Part shown: positions 28,134 to 37,291 of the stretch, in pieces
Numbering within the stretch: the first letter of the stretch is position 1
Layout of the letters: each line of letters opens with the position of its first letter
Assembly (NCBI RefSeq): GCF_019977315.1
Contig: NZ_AP024652.1
Coordinates: 4,092,001-4,156,000, forward strand
Length of the DNA stretch: 64,000 nucleotides
Reading direction: 5' to 3'
Source: Arthrobacter sp. StoSoilB22
Lineage (GTDB): Bacteria; Actinomycetota; Actinomycetes; Actinomycetales; Micrococcaceae
Translations under genes and position numbers: made by a program
The notes under the pieces: generated by a model
Told to the model about the DNA's origin: nothing
What the model saw: the letters and a program-made list of their open reading frames with translations, nothing else
Databases searched by the model: none

Positions 28134-28982
28134 GTGGAGGATCCGACAACACTCGCCATCAACCTGACGTATTTGGGGACACTCGGACTGGCGGTCCTGA
28201 TGTTCCTGGGTCTGATGTTGATCGTCATCATCACCCTGGTGATCGCCGGAATCGGACGGCTACTGTCCATCATCCTTTTGGCCATGGTGGGGATCTTTCC
28301 CAAGAAGGCCAACACTCCCATAGTTCACCTCCCCCAGCACCCTGAACGCGTACCTGATCCCGCTGAGGCACACCACCATTTGGTGCCTCCCGCTGCGCCG
28401 GAGCCCGCTTTCGCGTCGGCCGGGGTTGGAGCTGCTTCCGCGCCCGGAGCCGGGGCCCCACCTGCAGCGCCCAAGCGAGACCTCCTGGGCGGTGCCCGAC
28501 GACGCCTCTCGGGTGCGTCTTCTGCGCTCAAGGAAGGCGCGTGGAAGGCAAAAGTAGACCCCCGCAACCTGCCCAAACCGGCTGAGGTTAAATCAGTGGT
28601 GGAACACCAGACCGCCCACCACCCGATTGTCGTCGCAGCCGCCAAGGAACCACCTGTCCTCGCGAAGGACTGGGCAGACGCAGTGGCAGAAGCAGACGAG
28701 CGGGCCGCCGCACGCGCCAAAGCGCAACAGCCACCGGCCATCAAGGTCACCGTCCGCGACCTTGACGAGCCGACGCCGTCGTCCAACGGCAAAACCCCGC
28801 CTCCCAAGCGTCCCGACTTTCCACCCAAGAAGCCGGAGCAGGGTCCCGCACAGAGCCGCGACACCAAGAGCCCGGCCTCAGGCAATGGGGCAAAGAAGCC
28901 GGGCCCGGACACTTCCAAGAATGGAAAGTCTCCGAGCCCGATCCGAAAAGGTTCGCTCAGCGGCGCCAGCCGCAACTCCTAG
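28134..28982 (+). CDS. Membrane-anchored protein with disordered Pro/Lys-rich tail
   Basis: Starting at GTG 28134, five bases after AGGGGAGG, gives 282 residues. The N-terminal 50 residues are strongly hydrophobic (LGLAVLMFLGLMLIVIITLV, then LLSIILLAMVG), consistent with two helices. The rest is hydrophilic and low complexity, with Pro/Ala and Lys/Pro/Ser-rich stretches to the end and no catalytic motif. The tail is likely disordered and cytoplasmic or wall-associated. I do not recognise a family. It ends four bases before the convergent flavin reductase gene. Confidence 0.7.
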   Translation: MEDPTTLAINLTYLGTLGLAVLMFLGLMLIVIITLVIAGIGRLLSIILLAMVGIFPKKANTPIVHLPQHPERVPDPAEAHHHLVPPAAPEPAFASAGVGAASAPGAGAPPAAPKRDLLGGARRRLSGASSALKEGAWKAKVDPRNLPKPAEVKSVVEHQTAHHPIVVAAAKEPPVLAKDWADAVAEADERAAARAKAQQPPAIKVTVRDLDEPTPSSNGKTPPPKRPDFPPKKPEQGPAQSRDTKSPASGNGAKKPGPDTSKNGKSPSPIRKGSLSGASRNS

Positions 28983-28986
28983 ATGC

Positions 28987-29478
28987 CTAGGCTGCCAACT
29001 GCCTAAACGCAGCACCGTGGTAGATCAATGGTTTGGATTCGAGATTGATGGTGGTGGCCTTGACCTCCAGAACGACGATCGCGTGATCCCCCGCGGGCGT
29101 CTCAGACACAATTTCGCATTCGAAACCCAGCACCGCGCCGTCGATCAGAACTGCACCTGAGTCGCTCACGCTGGTGTCCAATCCGGCAAAACGGTCGCGC
29201 GTCTTGGAAGCCAGCTGGAGGGCGGCCGCTTCCTGGCCCTCGGCGAGCACCGAAACGCCAAGCCGCTGCGCTTGACGGAGCTTCGGCCAAGTGGTGGAGG
29301 AGTTCTGCACGGCGAACATCACCAATGGCGGCTCCAGCGATACACCCACCGTGAAGGACGATGCAACCAAGGCTTCCGGCGTGAAGTCCACCATGGCGCT
29401 GAACGCCGCAACTCCGGACGGGAATTGCGCGAATGCTGCCTTGATGGCCGCCGTTTCTTCCACTGTGGTCTGTGTCAT
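28987..29478 (-). CDS. Flavin reductase-like domain protein
   Basis: The 163-residue protein matches the flavin reductase-like (split-barrel FMN) family: FPSGVAAFSAMVDFTPEALV, VSLEPPLVMFAVQNSSTTWP, LAEGQEAAALQLASK and DGAVLGFECEI. Such proteins supply reduced FMN to two-component monooxygenases or act as FMN oxidoreductases. The ATG at 29478 precedes MTQTTVEET. No monooxygenase gene is adjacent, so the partner is unknown. It is divergent from the aldo/keto reductase over an unusually AT-rich spacer. Confidence 0.88.
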   Translation of the reverse strand: MTQTTVEETAAIKAAFAQFPSGVAAFSAMVDFTPEALVASSFTVGVSLEPPLVMFAVQNSSTTWPKLRQAQRLGVSVLAEGQEAAALQLASKTRDRFAGLDTSVSDSGAVLIDGAVLGFECEIVSETPAGDHAIVVLEVKATTINLESKPLIYHGAAFRQLAA

Positions 29479-29725
29479 TCCGGTGTCCCCTATCGTGCGA
29501 TGCCTGAGTTCCCTACCCATGATTCACCTGCTTCCGGTAACGGCAATATTTGTTGATTCGAAAGACATTTGTGTTGCCGCGTGTCAAGAAATGTCGCGAA
29601 GTAAGGCCTCCTCCATTACCTCGCAAGAAGAAAAACGAAGAACTTCTACCATTTGCGTTTATGCCTCCGGGAGCCGTGTGTAGCCTCGATTGAACATCCG
29701 CACCGTTCCACCACAGGAAGCCGAC

Positions 29726-30760
29726 ATGAGCCTCAACGAGCTACGAACGCTTGGACGCACTGGCGCCCTGATCAGCCCCCTCACGCTGGGCACCCTGAAT
29801 TTCGGCACCGGCGCCGCACCCACGGGTCCGGCCGAGAGCATCCGCATCATCAAGGCCGCCCTCGACGCCGGTATCACCAGCGTTGACACCGCCGACATCT
29901 ACTCACAGGGCGAGGCCGAGACCGTGGTTGGCCAGGCCATCCACAGCCGGCGCGACGACGTTTTCCTGGCCACGAAGTTCCACGGCCAGATGGGCTCCAA
30001 CCCGGCACACGCCGGCAACTCACGACGGTGGATCGTCCGGGCTGTGGAGGACAGCTTGCGGCGGCTGAACACGGACAGGATCGATCTCTACCAGGCGCAC
30101 CGTCCGGACTACAACACCGATCTCCTTGAGACCATCACTGCCCTCAACGACCTCATCCGCCAGGGCAAGATCCTCTATTACGGCACGTCCGTGTTCAGCC
30201 CCGCCCAACTTGTTGAGGCCCAGTGGATCGCGAACACCAACCACCTGACCCCGCCCGTGGTGGACCAGGTTCCTTACTCCCTTCTGGTGCGCGCCAACGA
30301 ACGGGACGTTTTCCCCATCACCCAGCAGTACGGCGTCGGGGTTTTGAGTTACGGACCGCTCGACGGCGGCTGGCTGGCGGGCGGTTATCGCGTCGGCGGG
30401 GGCCAGCCGGAGAGTTCGCGATCGGCAGCGGTTCCGGGCCGTTTCGATGTGAACGCACCCTTTAACCAGGGCAAGCTGCACGCCGCGGATGCGCTCGCGC
30501 AGCTTGCGGCACGCCATGAGTTGACCCTGATACAGCTCGCCGTCGCCTTCGCCCTGAACCATCCGGCGGTCACCAGCGTGGTCATCGGACCGCGGACCGA
30601 GGATCACCTCACCGATTACTTGAAGGCCGCAGATGTGGTGCTGAGCGAGTCCGTTTTGGATGAGATCGACGACATCGTGGCCCCGGCCGTGAATTTCCTG
30701 GAGCGGGACGCCGGCACTGTTGCGCCCCACCTTGAGTACCCGGAACTTCGACGCCGGTAG
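29726..30760 (+). CDS. Aldo/keto reductase
   Basis: The 344-residue protein has the AKR barrel signature: LGTLNFGTGAAPTG, DTADIYSQGEAETVVG with catalytic Asp/Tyr, ATKFHGQMG with Lys, LYQAHRPD with His, and VVIGPRTEDHL near the NADPH site. It reduces aldehydes or ketones with NADPH; the substrate cannot be told. The ATG at 29726 follows AGGAAG at good spacing. The preceding 247 bases to the flavin reductase are AT-rich and hold the divergent promoters. Confidence 0.9.
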   Translation: MSLNELRTLGRTGALISPLTLGTLNFGTGAAPTGPAESIRIIKAALDAGITSVDTADIYSQGEAETVVGQAIHSRRDDVFLATKFHGQMGSNPAHAGNSRRWIVRAVEDSLRRLNTDRIDLYQAHRPDYNTDLLETITALNDLIRQGKILYYGTSVFSPAQLVEAQWIANTNHLTPPVVDQVPYSLLVRANERDVFPITQQYGVGVLSYGPLDGGWLAGGYRVGGGQPESSRSAAVPGRFDVNAPFNQGKLHAADALAQLAARHELTLIQLAVAFALNHPAVTSVVIGPRTEDHLTDYLKAADVVLSESVLDEIDDIVAPAVNFLERDAGTVAPHLEYPELRRR

Positions 30761-30769
30761 CCCCCTTCC

Positions 30770-30830
30770 GTTGTGAGGCCCGCTTTGCACGCTCCCGGCA
30801 CGCGTTAGCGCGCAAAGCAGGCCTCACAAC
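30770..30830. repeat. Palindromic repeat family 2, copy 1
   Basis: GTTGTGAGGCCCGCTTTGCA (from 30770) is mirrored by a right arm at 30808-30830 ending GCAAAGCAGGCCTCACAAC, with 21 of 23 arm positions paired and a 15-base loop. The same arms recur at 53379-53439. It lies between the aldo/keto reductase and the sulfite-oxidase-like gene. The form is that of a REP-like element. Confidence 0.8.
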
Positions 30831-30924
30831 AGGCTATTGACGCGGGTTCGGCCGCGGCGTGATCCTTGACCTAAGTGCTGCGGCACTCCGCAGCGTTTAG
30901 CTTCCAGTAGAACGCCGCCGCCCC

Positions 30925-32028
30925 ATGTCCAAACACCACGTCAAACAAAAAGCAACGAAAGCAGCCAACCCAGGCCAGCCAACCCAAGGTCCGCTGACTC
31001 ACGAAGAACTACAACTTTCCGGGCGGAACCACTCCATGCCGCTTGAGGCCCTGCACGACGACATCACGCCGGCCGGGCTGCATTACCTGCTGATCCACTT
31101 CGACATCCCCCATGTTTCCGCTGAGACATGGCGGCTTCGGCTGGGTGGCGCCGTTGACCGGAGCCTCGAGCTGAGTCTCGAGGACATCAAAGCCCGGCCC
31201 GCCGTCACCATGCCCGTCACCCTTGAATGCGCAGGAAACGGACGGTCGCTTCTGCAGCCACGTCCCGTCAGCCAACCCTGGGTTCTCGGCGCGGTGGGCA
31301 CGGCAGAGTGGACCGGAACCCCGTTGGCACCCTTGCTGGAGGAAGCAGGCCTGGCGAGTGACGCCGTCGAACTTGTCTTTACCGGTGCCGACAACGGCAT
31401 ACAAGGGGGCGTCGAAGAGCCTTACGCGCGCAGCCTCTCGGTGGCGGAAGCCATGCATCCCGAAGTCATGCTGGTCTACGCCATGAACGGCAACCCGCTG
31501 CCCATTCAGCACGGCTTTCCGCTCAGGTTGCTGGTGCCGGGTTGGTACGGCATGGCCAGTGTGAAGTGGTTGACGTCGATCGAAGCTGTGACGTCGCGGT
31601 TCATGGGTTTCCAGCAGGCGGTCGCGTACCACTACCTCCAAGGTCCAGACGGGCCCGGCATACCCGTGTCCCACATTCGCGTCCGCTCCCTGATGGTGCC
31701 GCCGGGAATCCCGGACTTCTACACGCGGCGACGCGTCGTGGACGCCGGTCCCGTGATGCTCCACGGGCGTGCCTGGTCCGGGCACGGTGAGGTGGATCGC
31801 GTGGAGGTGGGGATCGACGGCGAGTGGATGCCCGCGCATGTGGATCCGCCGCTGGGTGATTTCGCGTGGCGGCGGTGGTCCATGGTGTGGGTCGCGAGCC
31901 CCGGGGACCATGTTCTGCGGTGCCGGGCCATGGATTCGTCGGGCGCGCTCCAGCCCACTGAACAGGTGTGGAACTACCAGGGCATCGGGAACAACATGGC
32001 GCAGGTGGTTGAGGTGACGGTGCGGTAG
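30925..32028 (+). CDS. Molybdopterin-dependent sulfite-oxidase-family oxidoreductase
   Basis: The 367-residue protein matches the molybdopterin oxidoreductase/SUOX domain (about 60-240) with the molybdenum-ligating cysteine in TLECAGNGRS and the substrate-side PIQHGFPLRLLVPGWYG. A C-terminal Mo-co dimerisation domain follows (about 250-360). It lacks a Tat or Sec signal (it begins MSKHHVKQKATKAANPGQ) and so is probably cytoplasmic. No heme domain is fused. The true substrate may be sulfite or another oxo acceptor. Confidence 0.9.
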   Translation: MSKHHVKQKATKAANPGQPTQGPLTHEELQLSGRNHSMPLEALHDDITPAGLHYLLIHFDIPHVSAETWRLRLGGAVDRSLELSLEDIKARPAVTMPVTLECAGNGRSLLQPRPVSQPWVLGAVGTAEWTGTPLAPLLEEAGLASDAVELVFTGADNGIQGGVEEPYARSLSVAEAMHPEVMLVYAMNGNPLPIQHGFPLRLLVPGWYGMASVKWLTSIEAVTSRFMGFQQAVAYHYLQGPDGPGIPVSHIRVRSLMVPPGIPDFYTRRRVVDAGPVMLHGRAWSGHGEVDRVEVGIDGEWMPAHVDPPLGDFAWRRWSMVWVASPGDHVLRCRAMDSSGALQPTEQVWNYQGIGNNMAQVVEVTVR

Positions 32029-32098
32029 TTGGCTCTCGGCGGGCTGCCAGCGGCGGTTTCCGACGGCGGGATCCCGACCAGATGGTCAGACGCGCCAC

Positions 32099-33490
32099 TC
32101 AGAACCTCCCGATTATCCGATAGCCGAGCTGCCTTGTCCGCATGCTGTACCGCAGGGCAAGAAGAAGCGACGCCACGGCTGCGGAGGCAACGGCGACCAT
32201 CGCCGATTCCCACATCAGGATCCCGATGATGGCAATCGGGATGGTTACCAGATACGTAACCACGGTTGATGGTAGGGAGAGCCACGATGCCCGCTGTTCC
32301 ACCGTCAAGATCTCCCCGCACAAATTCTCCACGACATAGGCAGGCACTGCGAGGAGATAGGCAGCAGTCAGCATCCACACCAATCCAACGTCAATCTCAT
32401 CGCCGCCAAAGACCCTGGCAAAGACGGGAACGGCCGCTGCCACACCGGCCGCCGCGATGAAACTGGGCCAGACAACATACTTACCCGAACGTTGCACCAC
32501 AGCGTGGGCGTCCGGCTGGCTTCGGCCCCGGGAGTACCCAACAAAAACGCCAACAGCGCTGAGGGTCGCTTGCGGAACCCGGCAGTAGAGGGTCCAGATC
32601 CTCGTGGCCACCGCTGCCGCAGCAACGGTGGCCACGTCCAAACGGCTGATGAGCATGAAGGGCACCACGGCAGCGGCGTAGTTGTTCATTTGCCGCAACC
32701 CGACTCCAAGGCTTGTTACAAACATCTCGCGGGTCAGCAGGATGATCCGGGGTTGATCAGCCGCGGCTCCGCTTTCCCCGTGACCTCGGGAGAAATGCCG
32801 TGCGAGGACAACAACCCCGCAGGCAGCAGTGAAAACCTGAGCGATCACCGTAGCAATGGCTACAGCAATCACCGGGTTGGCTGCCAGCACATTCAGCGGA
32901 CCGTAAACCAAGGCGGCATTGAACGCCGCATTCAACACGAACACGGTGGCAATGAGGACAATGGAAGCGCGTTGTCTCCCCACGATGCGGAGGGTGACCG
33001 AGACGGCGGCCAGAGCCAACGTGAAGGGAATGCCCATCATGCGTACGGTCAAGTAATCGGTGGCTATGGCAGCCACAGCAGGCTCGGAGCCTACAACGGC
33101 AAAGATCAGGGGAACAACCCGGGTGACCACCATCCCGGCTGCAGTCCAGACGGCAGCAACGATCAACAGCGCGGCAAATAATTTGGGCAATAACCTGCTG
33201 GCATCATTCCGCCCTTCGGCGCGAGCCAATTTCACAGCAAAAACATCGATGATTCCCGCGAAGAAGGCCATGAAGAGCGCCGTCACGAGATCGCCCAAAC
33301 CTATGCCGGCCACCATGAGGGCACCGAAAGGGGCCACGAAGGCCAGGTCAATAGCTCCATTTCCGGCGCTCAGGAGATCGACTGCAAACATGGTCCCGGC
33401 CAGGGAGGCAAACGTCCGAGGAGATAGGACAGTGTGGGTAGCAGCGCTCGACGCCGCCGGGTCCTCCGTTGAACCGATTCGTTGTGACAT
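32099..33490 (-). CDS. MATE-family multidrug/cation efflux transporter
   Basis: The protein of about 463 residues has twelve hydrophobic helices in two halves, as in MATE exporters, which expel drugs or metabolites in exchange for Na+ or H+. Fragments include DLVTALFMAFFAGIIDVFAV and TSLGVGLRQMNNYAAAVVPF. The ATG at 33490 (MSQRIGSTEDPAAS) is preferred over an upstream frame start 16 codons earlier, which adds an unlikely tail. Substrate unknown. Confidence 0.85.
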   Translation of the reverse strand: MSQRIGSTEDPAASSAATHTVLSPRTFASLAGTMFAVDLLSAGNGAIDLAFVAPFGALMVAGIGLGDLVTALFMAFFAGIIDVFAVKLARAEGRNDASRLLPKLFAALLIVAAVWTAAGMVVTRVVPLIFAVVGSEPAVAAIATDYLTVRMMGIPFTLALAAVSVTLRIVGRQRASIVLIATVFVLNAAFNAALVYGPLNVLAANPVIAVAIATVIAQVFTAACGVVVLARHFSRGHGESGAAADQPRIILLTREMFVTSLGVGLRQMNNYAAAVVPFMLISRLDVATVAAAAVATRIWTLYCRVPQATLSAVGVFVGYSRGRSQPDAHAVVQRSGKYVVWPSFIAAAGVAAAVPVFARVFGGDEIDVGLVWMLTAAYLLAVPAYVVENLCGEILTVEQRASWLSLPSTVVTYLVTIPIAIIGILMWESAMVAVASAAVASLLLALRYSMRTRQLGYRIIGRF

Positions 33491-33810
33491 CACGCTATTC
33501 CCGCGCGAGCAGGTCCTTTGCAGATTGAACTCGGGCACTGGGTCTCATCATTACGAATCACAAGCTAACACACATTATTCGCCCATTGACGATTCCCGAG
33601 GGTTTCCTAAATTTACTTTGATCGGAGTTCTTAGTGCATTGGAAATTGCGCCAGAATGACGCTTCGTGGGATTACGGCAGGAATACAGGAAATGCAGAAT
33701 TGCTGCAAGTCACATTCATTGGGTCCGTTCCACACCGGCTCGCTCGGGCCCCTTTGACGCCTCGAAACTGGGTCTGCCGTGCACACACCCCGGTTATCGG
33801 CGACAATTCA
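33491..33810. other. Intergenic region, no gene seen
   Basis: About 320 bases, relatively AT-rich for this genome, between the MATE gene (minus) and the S4-domain gene (plus). A frame reading into the S4 gene from 33634 lacks family resemblance before 33811, so it is treated as non-coding. Promoters of both genes should lie here; none is clear. Confidence 0.6.
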
Positions 33811-34191
33811 ATGATGAGCATCCCGTCCTCGTCCCCGGCCAACGTCCGAGTCGACGCCTGGCTGTGGGCGATCCGCGCGTACAAGACCCGTTCCGCTGCC
33901 ACGGCTGCCTGCCGCGCAGGGCACATCCGGATCAACGGGAACCCGGTCAAGGCGTCGCAGAGCGTGATCATTGGAGACACCATTCGGGTCCGGGAGTCAG
34001 GCTGGGAACGCATCCTTGAGGTGCGGCGACTTATCGCCAAACGCGTCGGCGCCGAAGCCGCTTCCCACTGCTTCACCGACCACACTCCCCCGCGTCCCGT
34101 AGCCCCCAAGCTCGGCCTCCCCCAGCGCGACCGCGGCGCCGGCCGGCCCACCAAGAAGGACCGACGGGACATGGAGAAACTGCGAGGCTAG
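33811..34191 (+). CDS. S4-domain RNA-binding protein (Hsp15-like)
   Basis: The 126-residue protein has an S4 RNA-binding domain at about 10-70 (VRVDAWLWAIRAYKTRSAAT, then ACRAGHIRINGNPVKASQ) and a basic tail with GAGRPTKKDRRDMEKLRG, the Hsp15/YrfH pattern. Hsp15 rescues stalled 50S-nascent-chain complexes. The start is ATG 33811; the next codon is also ATG. It is a single-gene unit. Confidence 0.88.
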   Translation: MMSIPSSSPANVRVDAWLWAIRAYKTRSAATAACRAGHIRINGNPVKASQSVIIGDTIRVRESGWERILEVRRLIAKRVGAEAASHCFTDHTPPRPVAPKLGLPQRDRGAGRPTKKDRRDMEKLRG

Positions 34192-34301
34192 GCGGGCCCT
34201 CAGGGACGTTATCCACAGGCCGCGTTTTCTGACATGAATGGATGCCCGTCCCCGGCCTAGACTGACCGGCACACCGCCAAACAGCTGCTGGGGAGCCTGT
34301 C

Positions 34302-34970
34302 ATGTCACGCCTTTCGTTTGCCACTTTTCCCTTTACTCACGTCCGAACGTGGGTCGTGGGACTCGCCGCTGTGGTGCTTTTGAGCGGTTGCCAGGGCGGC
34401 TCCGCACCAGGCGCCTCACCCTCAGGGAGCATCTCGACGACGGCGTCGCCCAGCTTGAGCGTTTCGGCTCCGGCGGCTTCGGCTACTGCGACGGCCTCCC
34501 CCGTATACAAGCCTGCAGACGCCCACGGAAAGGCGCAGAACGTGCCCGTTCCCGTGATGCCAGAGCTGGCGAAGGAGAACTCGAAGGCCGGGCTGGAAGC
34601 GTTCATTGGGTACTGGTTCCAGTTGCTTAGCTACGCGTACGAAACCGGCGACACAGCCAAGGCAAAAGAGTTGTCCAATGAAAGTTGCGTGCTTTGCACA
34701 GACCTCCTGTCCAACGTCGCAACAAACTACACGGAGGGCCGGTGGCTGGTCGGCGGAAAATATCAGACGCCTGTAATCGAAGTCCTTTGGGAGCCGTCGG
34801 CACCATCGCAACCTGCAAAGGTCCAAGTGCTGCAAGACCAGATCCTGTATATGAACCCGGATGGGTCTAATGGCAGGGAGCCGACGGCTGCAATAAATGA
34901 TGCAGCGGCCTTCTTTGGCAAGTTCGCCAATGATTCTTGGTCTACAGCGGATCTCGGCGTGATTCGATGA
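34302..34970 (+). CDS. DUF6318-family lipoprotein
   Basis: The 222-residue protein has a signal ending LLSGC (cysteine near 30) for lipidation, then a Ser/Thr/Ala-rich linker (about 35-68). The DUF6318-like domain follows (about 75-215, with FIGYWFQLLSYAYETGDTAK, CVLCTDLL and WSTADLGVIR). The two cysteines CVLC could form a disulfide outside the cell. The function of the family is unknown. Its stop overlaps the ATG of the secreted protein after it (ATGA), so the two are probably co-translated and work together at the cell surface. Confidence 0.85.
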   Translation: MSRLSFATFPFTHVRTWVVGLAAVVLLSGCQGGSAPGASPSGSISTTASPSLSVSAPAASATATASPVYKPADAHGKAQNVPVPVMPELAKENSKAGLEAFIGYWFQLLSYAYETGDTAKAKELSNESCVLCTDLLSNVATNYTEGRWLVGGKYQTPVIEVLWEPSAPSQPAKVQVLQDQILYMNPDGSNGREPTAAINDAAAFFGKFANDSWSTADLGVIR

Positions 34971-35914
34971 GATCCATCTCTGCCCGTTTCGTGGCTGTCA
35001 CCGTTCTACTTGTTTCGGCAACGCTTTCTTCGGCGCCTTCTTGGGCGGCGAACACACCAAGCCCGGGAACCGGCTTCACTGATCGCTCAATTGAGGTCGG
35101 CTCCAAGTTCATCATCGATCCAGTTACTGGCGTGCCATCCACAAACATGGGATCAGACGCCGCCGGGGAGGATCCATACCAATACAAGGCGGACTTCCGC
35201 TGCCGCGTTGGCGGTCCGGGCTCCCGCGAAATGGGCTGCCTAACTCTTGAATGCCCGCCTACTACATCCGGCGGCGAGAAGGGCTCGCCTGTTATTTGGT
35301 TGAAGGCTCCCAAGGGGATCACCAATCCGACCTTCACTGATTGGCAGCCAGTCGACGGCAAGCCCGCATGTTTGTATGACGCCGAGCCCGAAAATGTCAT
35401 GGAAGATATCGCCGCCCGGATCCTTGCCGATTTCCGCCAACTACCCGTCAACCCCGGAAACCTCCAAGCCCAACCCTTCCCCCACACCCTCAAAGGCGGC
35501 CCCACCAACTTCTACACCACCACCAACGACCAAACCTTCGACCTCACCATCCTCGGCCAAACAGTCCACCTCACCGCCACACCCACCAACTACACCTACA
35601 CCTTCGGCGACGGCACCACCCTCGGCCCCACACCAGCCGCCGGCTACTCCATCCCCGAAACCGAATGGCTCAACAACCAGACCCGCACCAGCCACATCTA
35701 CACAGAAACCGGCAACTACCAAGCAGCAGTCACCACCAGCTTCACCGGAACCTACTCCGTCAACAACGGCCCACCACTACCCATCAACGGCACCCTGGAC
35801 ATCACCACACCCACCAAAACCATCCACGTCTGGAAAACAGAAAGAGCACTCGTCGCCGACACCTGCCAGGAAAACCCCAACTCCTGGGGCTGCCCCGGGG
35901 CAGTTTCCAAGTAA
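34967..35914 (+). CDS. Secreted protein with PKD-like C-terminal domain
   Basis: The 315-residue protein has a Sec signal (about 1-27, ending SSAPSWAA), a Cys-containing N-terminal domain, and a C-terminal PKD-like beta domain (about 205-285: TYTFGDGTTLGPTP then SHIYTETGNYQAAVTTS). It is coupled to the lipoprotein upstream by an ATGA overlap. Base composition changes sharply within the gene: from about 35445 to the end, nearly all codons end in C and the strand is G-poor, unlike the first half. This suggests a mosaic origin. Function unknown; surface binding is plausible. Confidence 0.8.
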   Translation: MRSISARFVAVTVLLVSATLSSAPSWAANTPSPGTGFTDRSIEVGSKFIIDPVTGVPSTNMGSDAAGEDPYQYKADFRCRVGGPGSREMGCLTLECPPTTSGGEKGSPVIWLKAPKGITNPTFTDWQPVDGKPACLYDAEPENVMEDIAARILADFRQLPVNPGNLQAQPFPHTLKGGPTNFYTTTNDQTFDLTILGQTVHLTATPTNYTYTFGDGTTLGPTPAAGYSIPETEWLNNQTRTSHIYTETGNYQAAVTTSFTGTYSVNNGPPLPINGTLDITTPTKTIHVWKTERALVADTCQENPNSWGCPGAVSK

Positions 35915-35996
35915 ACGGACGACGCCGCGTACCACCCACGATTCAAAGTGGGTGGTTGCGGCCCAGGAATTCAGGGATCCTTCGCCTTAAGTGAAG

Positions 35997-36028
35997 AGAA
36001 GCATCAGTTCCTAAGAACTGATGCTTCT
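35997..36028. terminator. Bidirectional hairpin terminator
   Basis: AGAAGCATCAGTTC-CTAA-GAACTGATGCTTCT is a perfect 14-base stem between the convergent secreted-protein and DUF3817 genes. There is no long T-run. Confidence 0.8.
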
Positions 36029-36041
36029 AGCCTGCCAAGCT

Positions 36042-36503
36042 CTAGGAGAACCAGGTACCTGGAGGACCCATGAACAGCAGGAAGCTAAAGACGGCCCCCA
36101 CGGCGACGAGAGTAACAACTACGGCGAGAATCGGGTTCCGGAGAACCCAGGCCTGGGCTTTCTCAAATCCGCCTCGGGGTGCGTCGCCGCCAGCGGCCAA
36201 GCGCCAGCCGCCGTCGAGAAGGCCGCGACGATCCAGCGACTTCTCCGTTGGGATGGTGGCGTAGGGGATAACGGCTGAACCGATCGCGAGCAGACCCGTT
36301 CGGGTAGACCACTTTTGGTTGATCCACGTGAATGCCGCCGTCGCAGCGTAGCAAAGGAAAACGAAGCCGTGGATGCCTCCGGCAATGCTCACCCCAACCT
36401 CAGTGGTGCGCGTGACGTACTTAAGGAACAGCCCGATCAACAGCAACGTCCATGTCACGGCCTCGGCAAAAGCAACGGTACGGAACAAGGTGCGGGGCTG
36501 CAT
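36042..36503 (-). CDS. DUF3817 membrane protein
   Basis: The protein of about 153 residues has three to four hydrophobic helices and the DUF3817 pattern: FRTVAFAEAVTWTLLLIGLF, then TEVGVSIAGGIHGFVFLCYA. A C-terminal helix before WFS was extended by a polar loop. The family is of unknown function and common in actinobacteria. The ATG at 36503 (MQPRTLFRTV) is preferred over one ten codons earlier. Confidence 0.85.
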   Translation of the reverse strand: MQPRTLFRTVAFAEAVTWTLLLIGLFLKYVTRTTEVGVSIAGGIHGFVFLCYAATAAFTWINQKWSTRTGLLAIGSAVIPYATIPTEKSLDRRGLLDGGWRLAAGGDAPRGGFEKAQAWVLRNPILAVVVTLVAVGAVFSFLLFMGPPGTWFS

Positions 36504-36589
36504 TGAAGTCCTCAGGTCGGAAACGGGAGACACGCGCTATTTTACCGGCTGTAGAACTGCCCCCACGTCACGGCATGGGCCTCGCAGCG

Positions 36590-37207
36590 TTACGGCAAAG
36601 GCAGCGCCTTCCGATTCCGGATCTGCGAGTCGCCCAACTCAATAGCCACGGGAGCTATCTCCACCTCCGGCTCGTGGCGTGAGCGGGCTTTGCCAACAGC
36701 GATGTGGGGCAACCACCGCGGCGACTTGTAACCAAGGGCGGGCGAGCTGAGGATGAAGTCGTCGATGTTGTCCAGGCCCAGGTCGTCGAAAAGTACGTGT
36801 AGCCCTTGCACCAAAAGTGCCTGATAGTCGTGCACTTCTTGAGGCACTTCGACTTCGAGCCCCATCAGACGGCCCCCGCCCAAAGGGATCAGTTTGTCCG
36901 ACTTCCCCAGAAAGCCCTGCAATACCGGCAACTCCGTCAACCAACTGGCGATCTCCGGAAGCGTCTTCTCTGGAGCTGACAACCCTTTGGTCCAGGCAGC
37001 AATGTCGCGGCCCAGTTCATCCAGGATGCCAACATGGAGCAACGTCATATGCAGGCCCTGCGGTTTGCGGAGGGCCTCAACGAACCGGTTCAGCCCGTCG
37101 TAGTCCGACGCTCCTGCGCCCACCCGAAGGACAGGCACCTCAACTGTGATGCGAGGTCCATGCGGTTTGCCTGCAGCGGGATGATGACTGCCCGTCATGG
37201 TTGCCAT
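36590..37207 (-). CDS. 2'-5' RNA ligase superfamily-like protein
   Basis: The 205-residue protein resembles the 2H phosphoesterase fold. The first HxT motif is present (LHMTLLHVG, about 53), while the second is HIAV (LPHIAVGK), lacking the usual Thr/Ser. One 2H active-site half is therefore imperfect. Enzymes of this class act on RNA ends or cyclic phosphates. No partner gene is evident, and the assignment rests on the two motifs and length. Confidence 0.6.
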   Translation of the reverse strand: MATMTGSHHPAAGKPHGPRITVEVPVLRVGAGASDYDGLNRFVEALRKPQGLHMTLLHVGILDELGRDIAAWTKGLSAPEKTLPEIASWLTELPVLQGFLGKSDKLIPLGGGRLMGLEVEVPQEVHDYQALLVQGLHVLFDDLGLDNIDDFILSSPALGYKSPRWLPHIAVGKARSRHEPEVEIAPVAIELGDSQIRNRKALPLP

Positions 37208-37291
37208 TATGCGCCGTAAGGCCTGCGAGCGGGAGGCCGACGGCGGATCTCAAGTTCCGCCGTCGTGGTGCTGTTGGCGGGTGGCAGGGTT

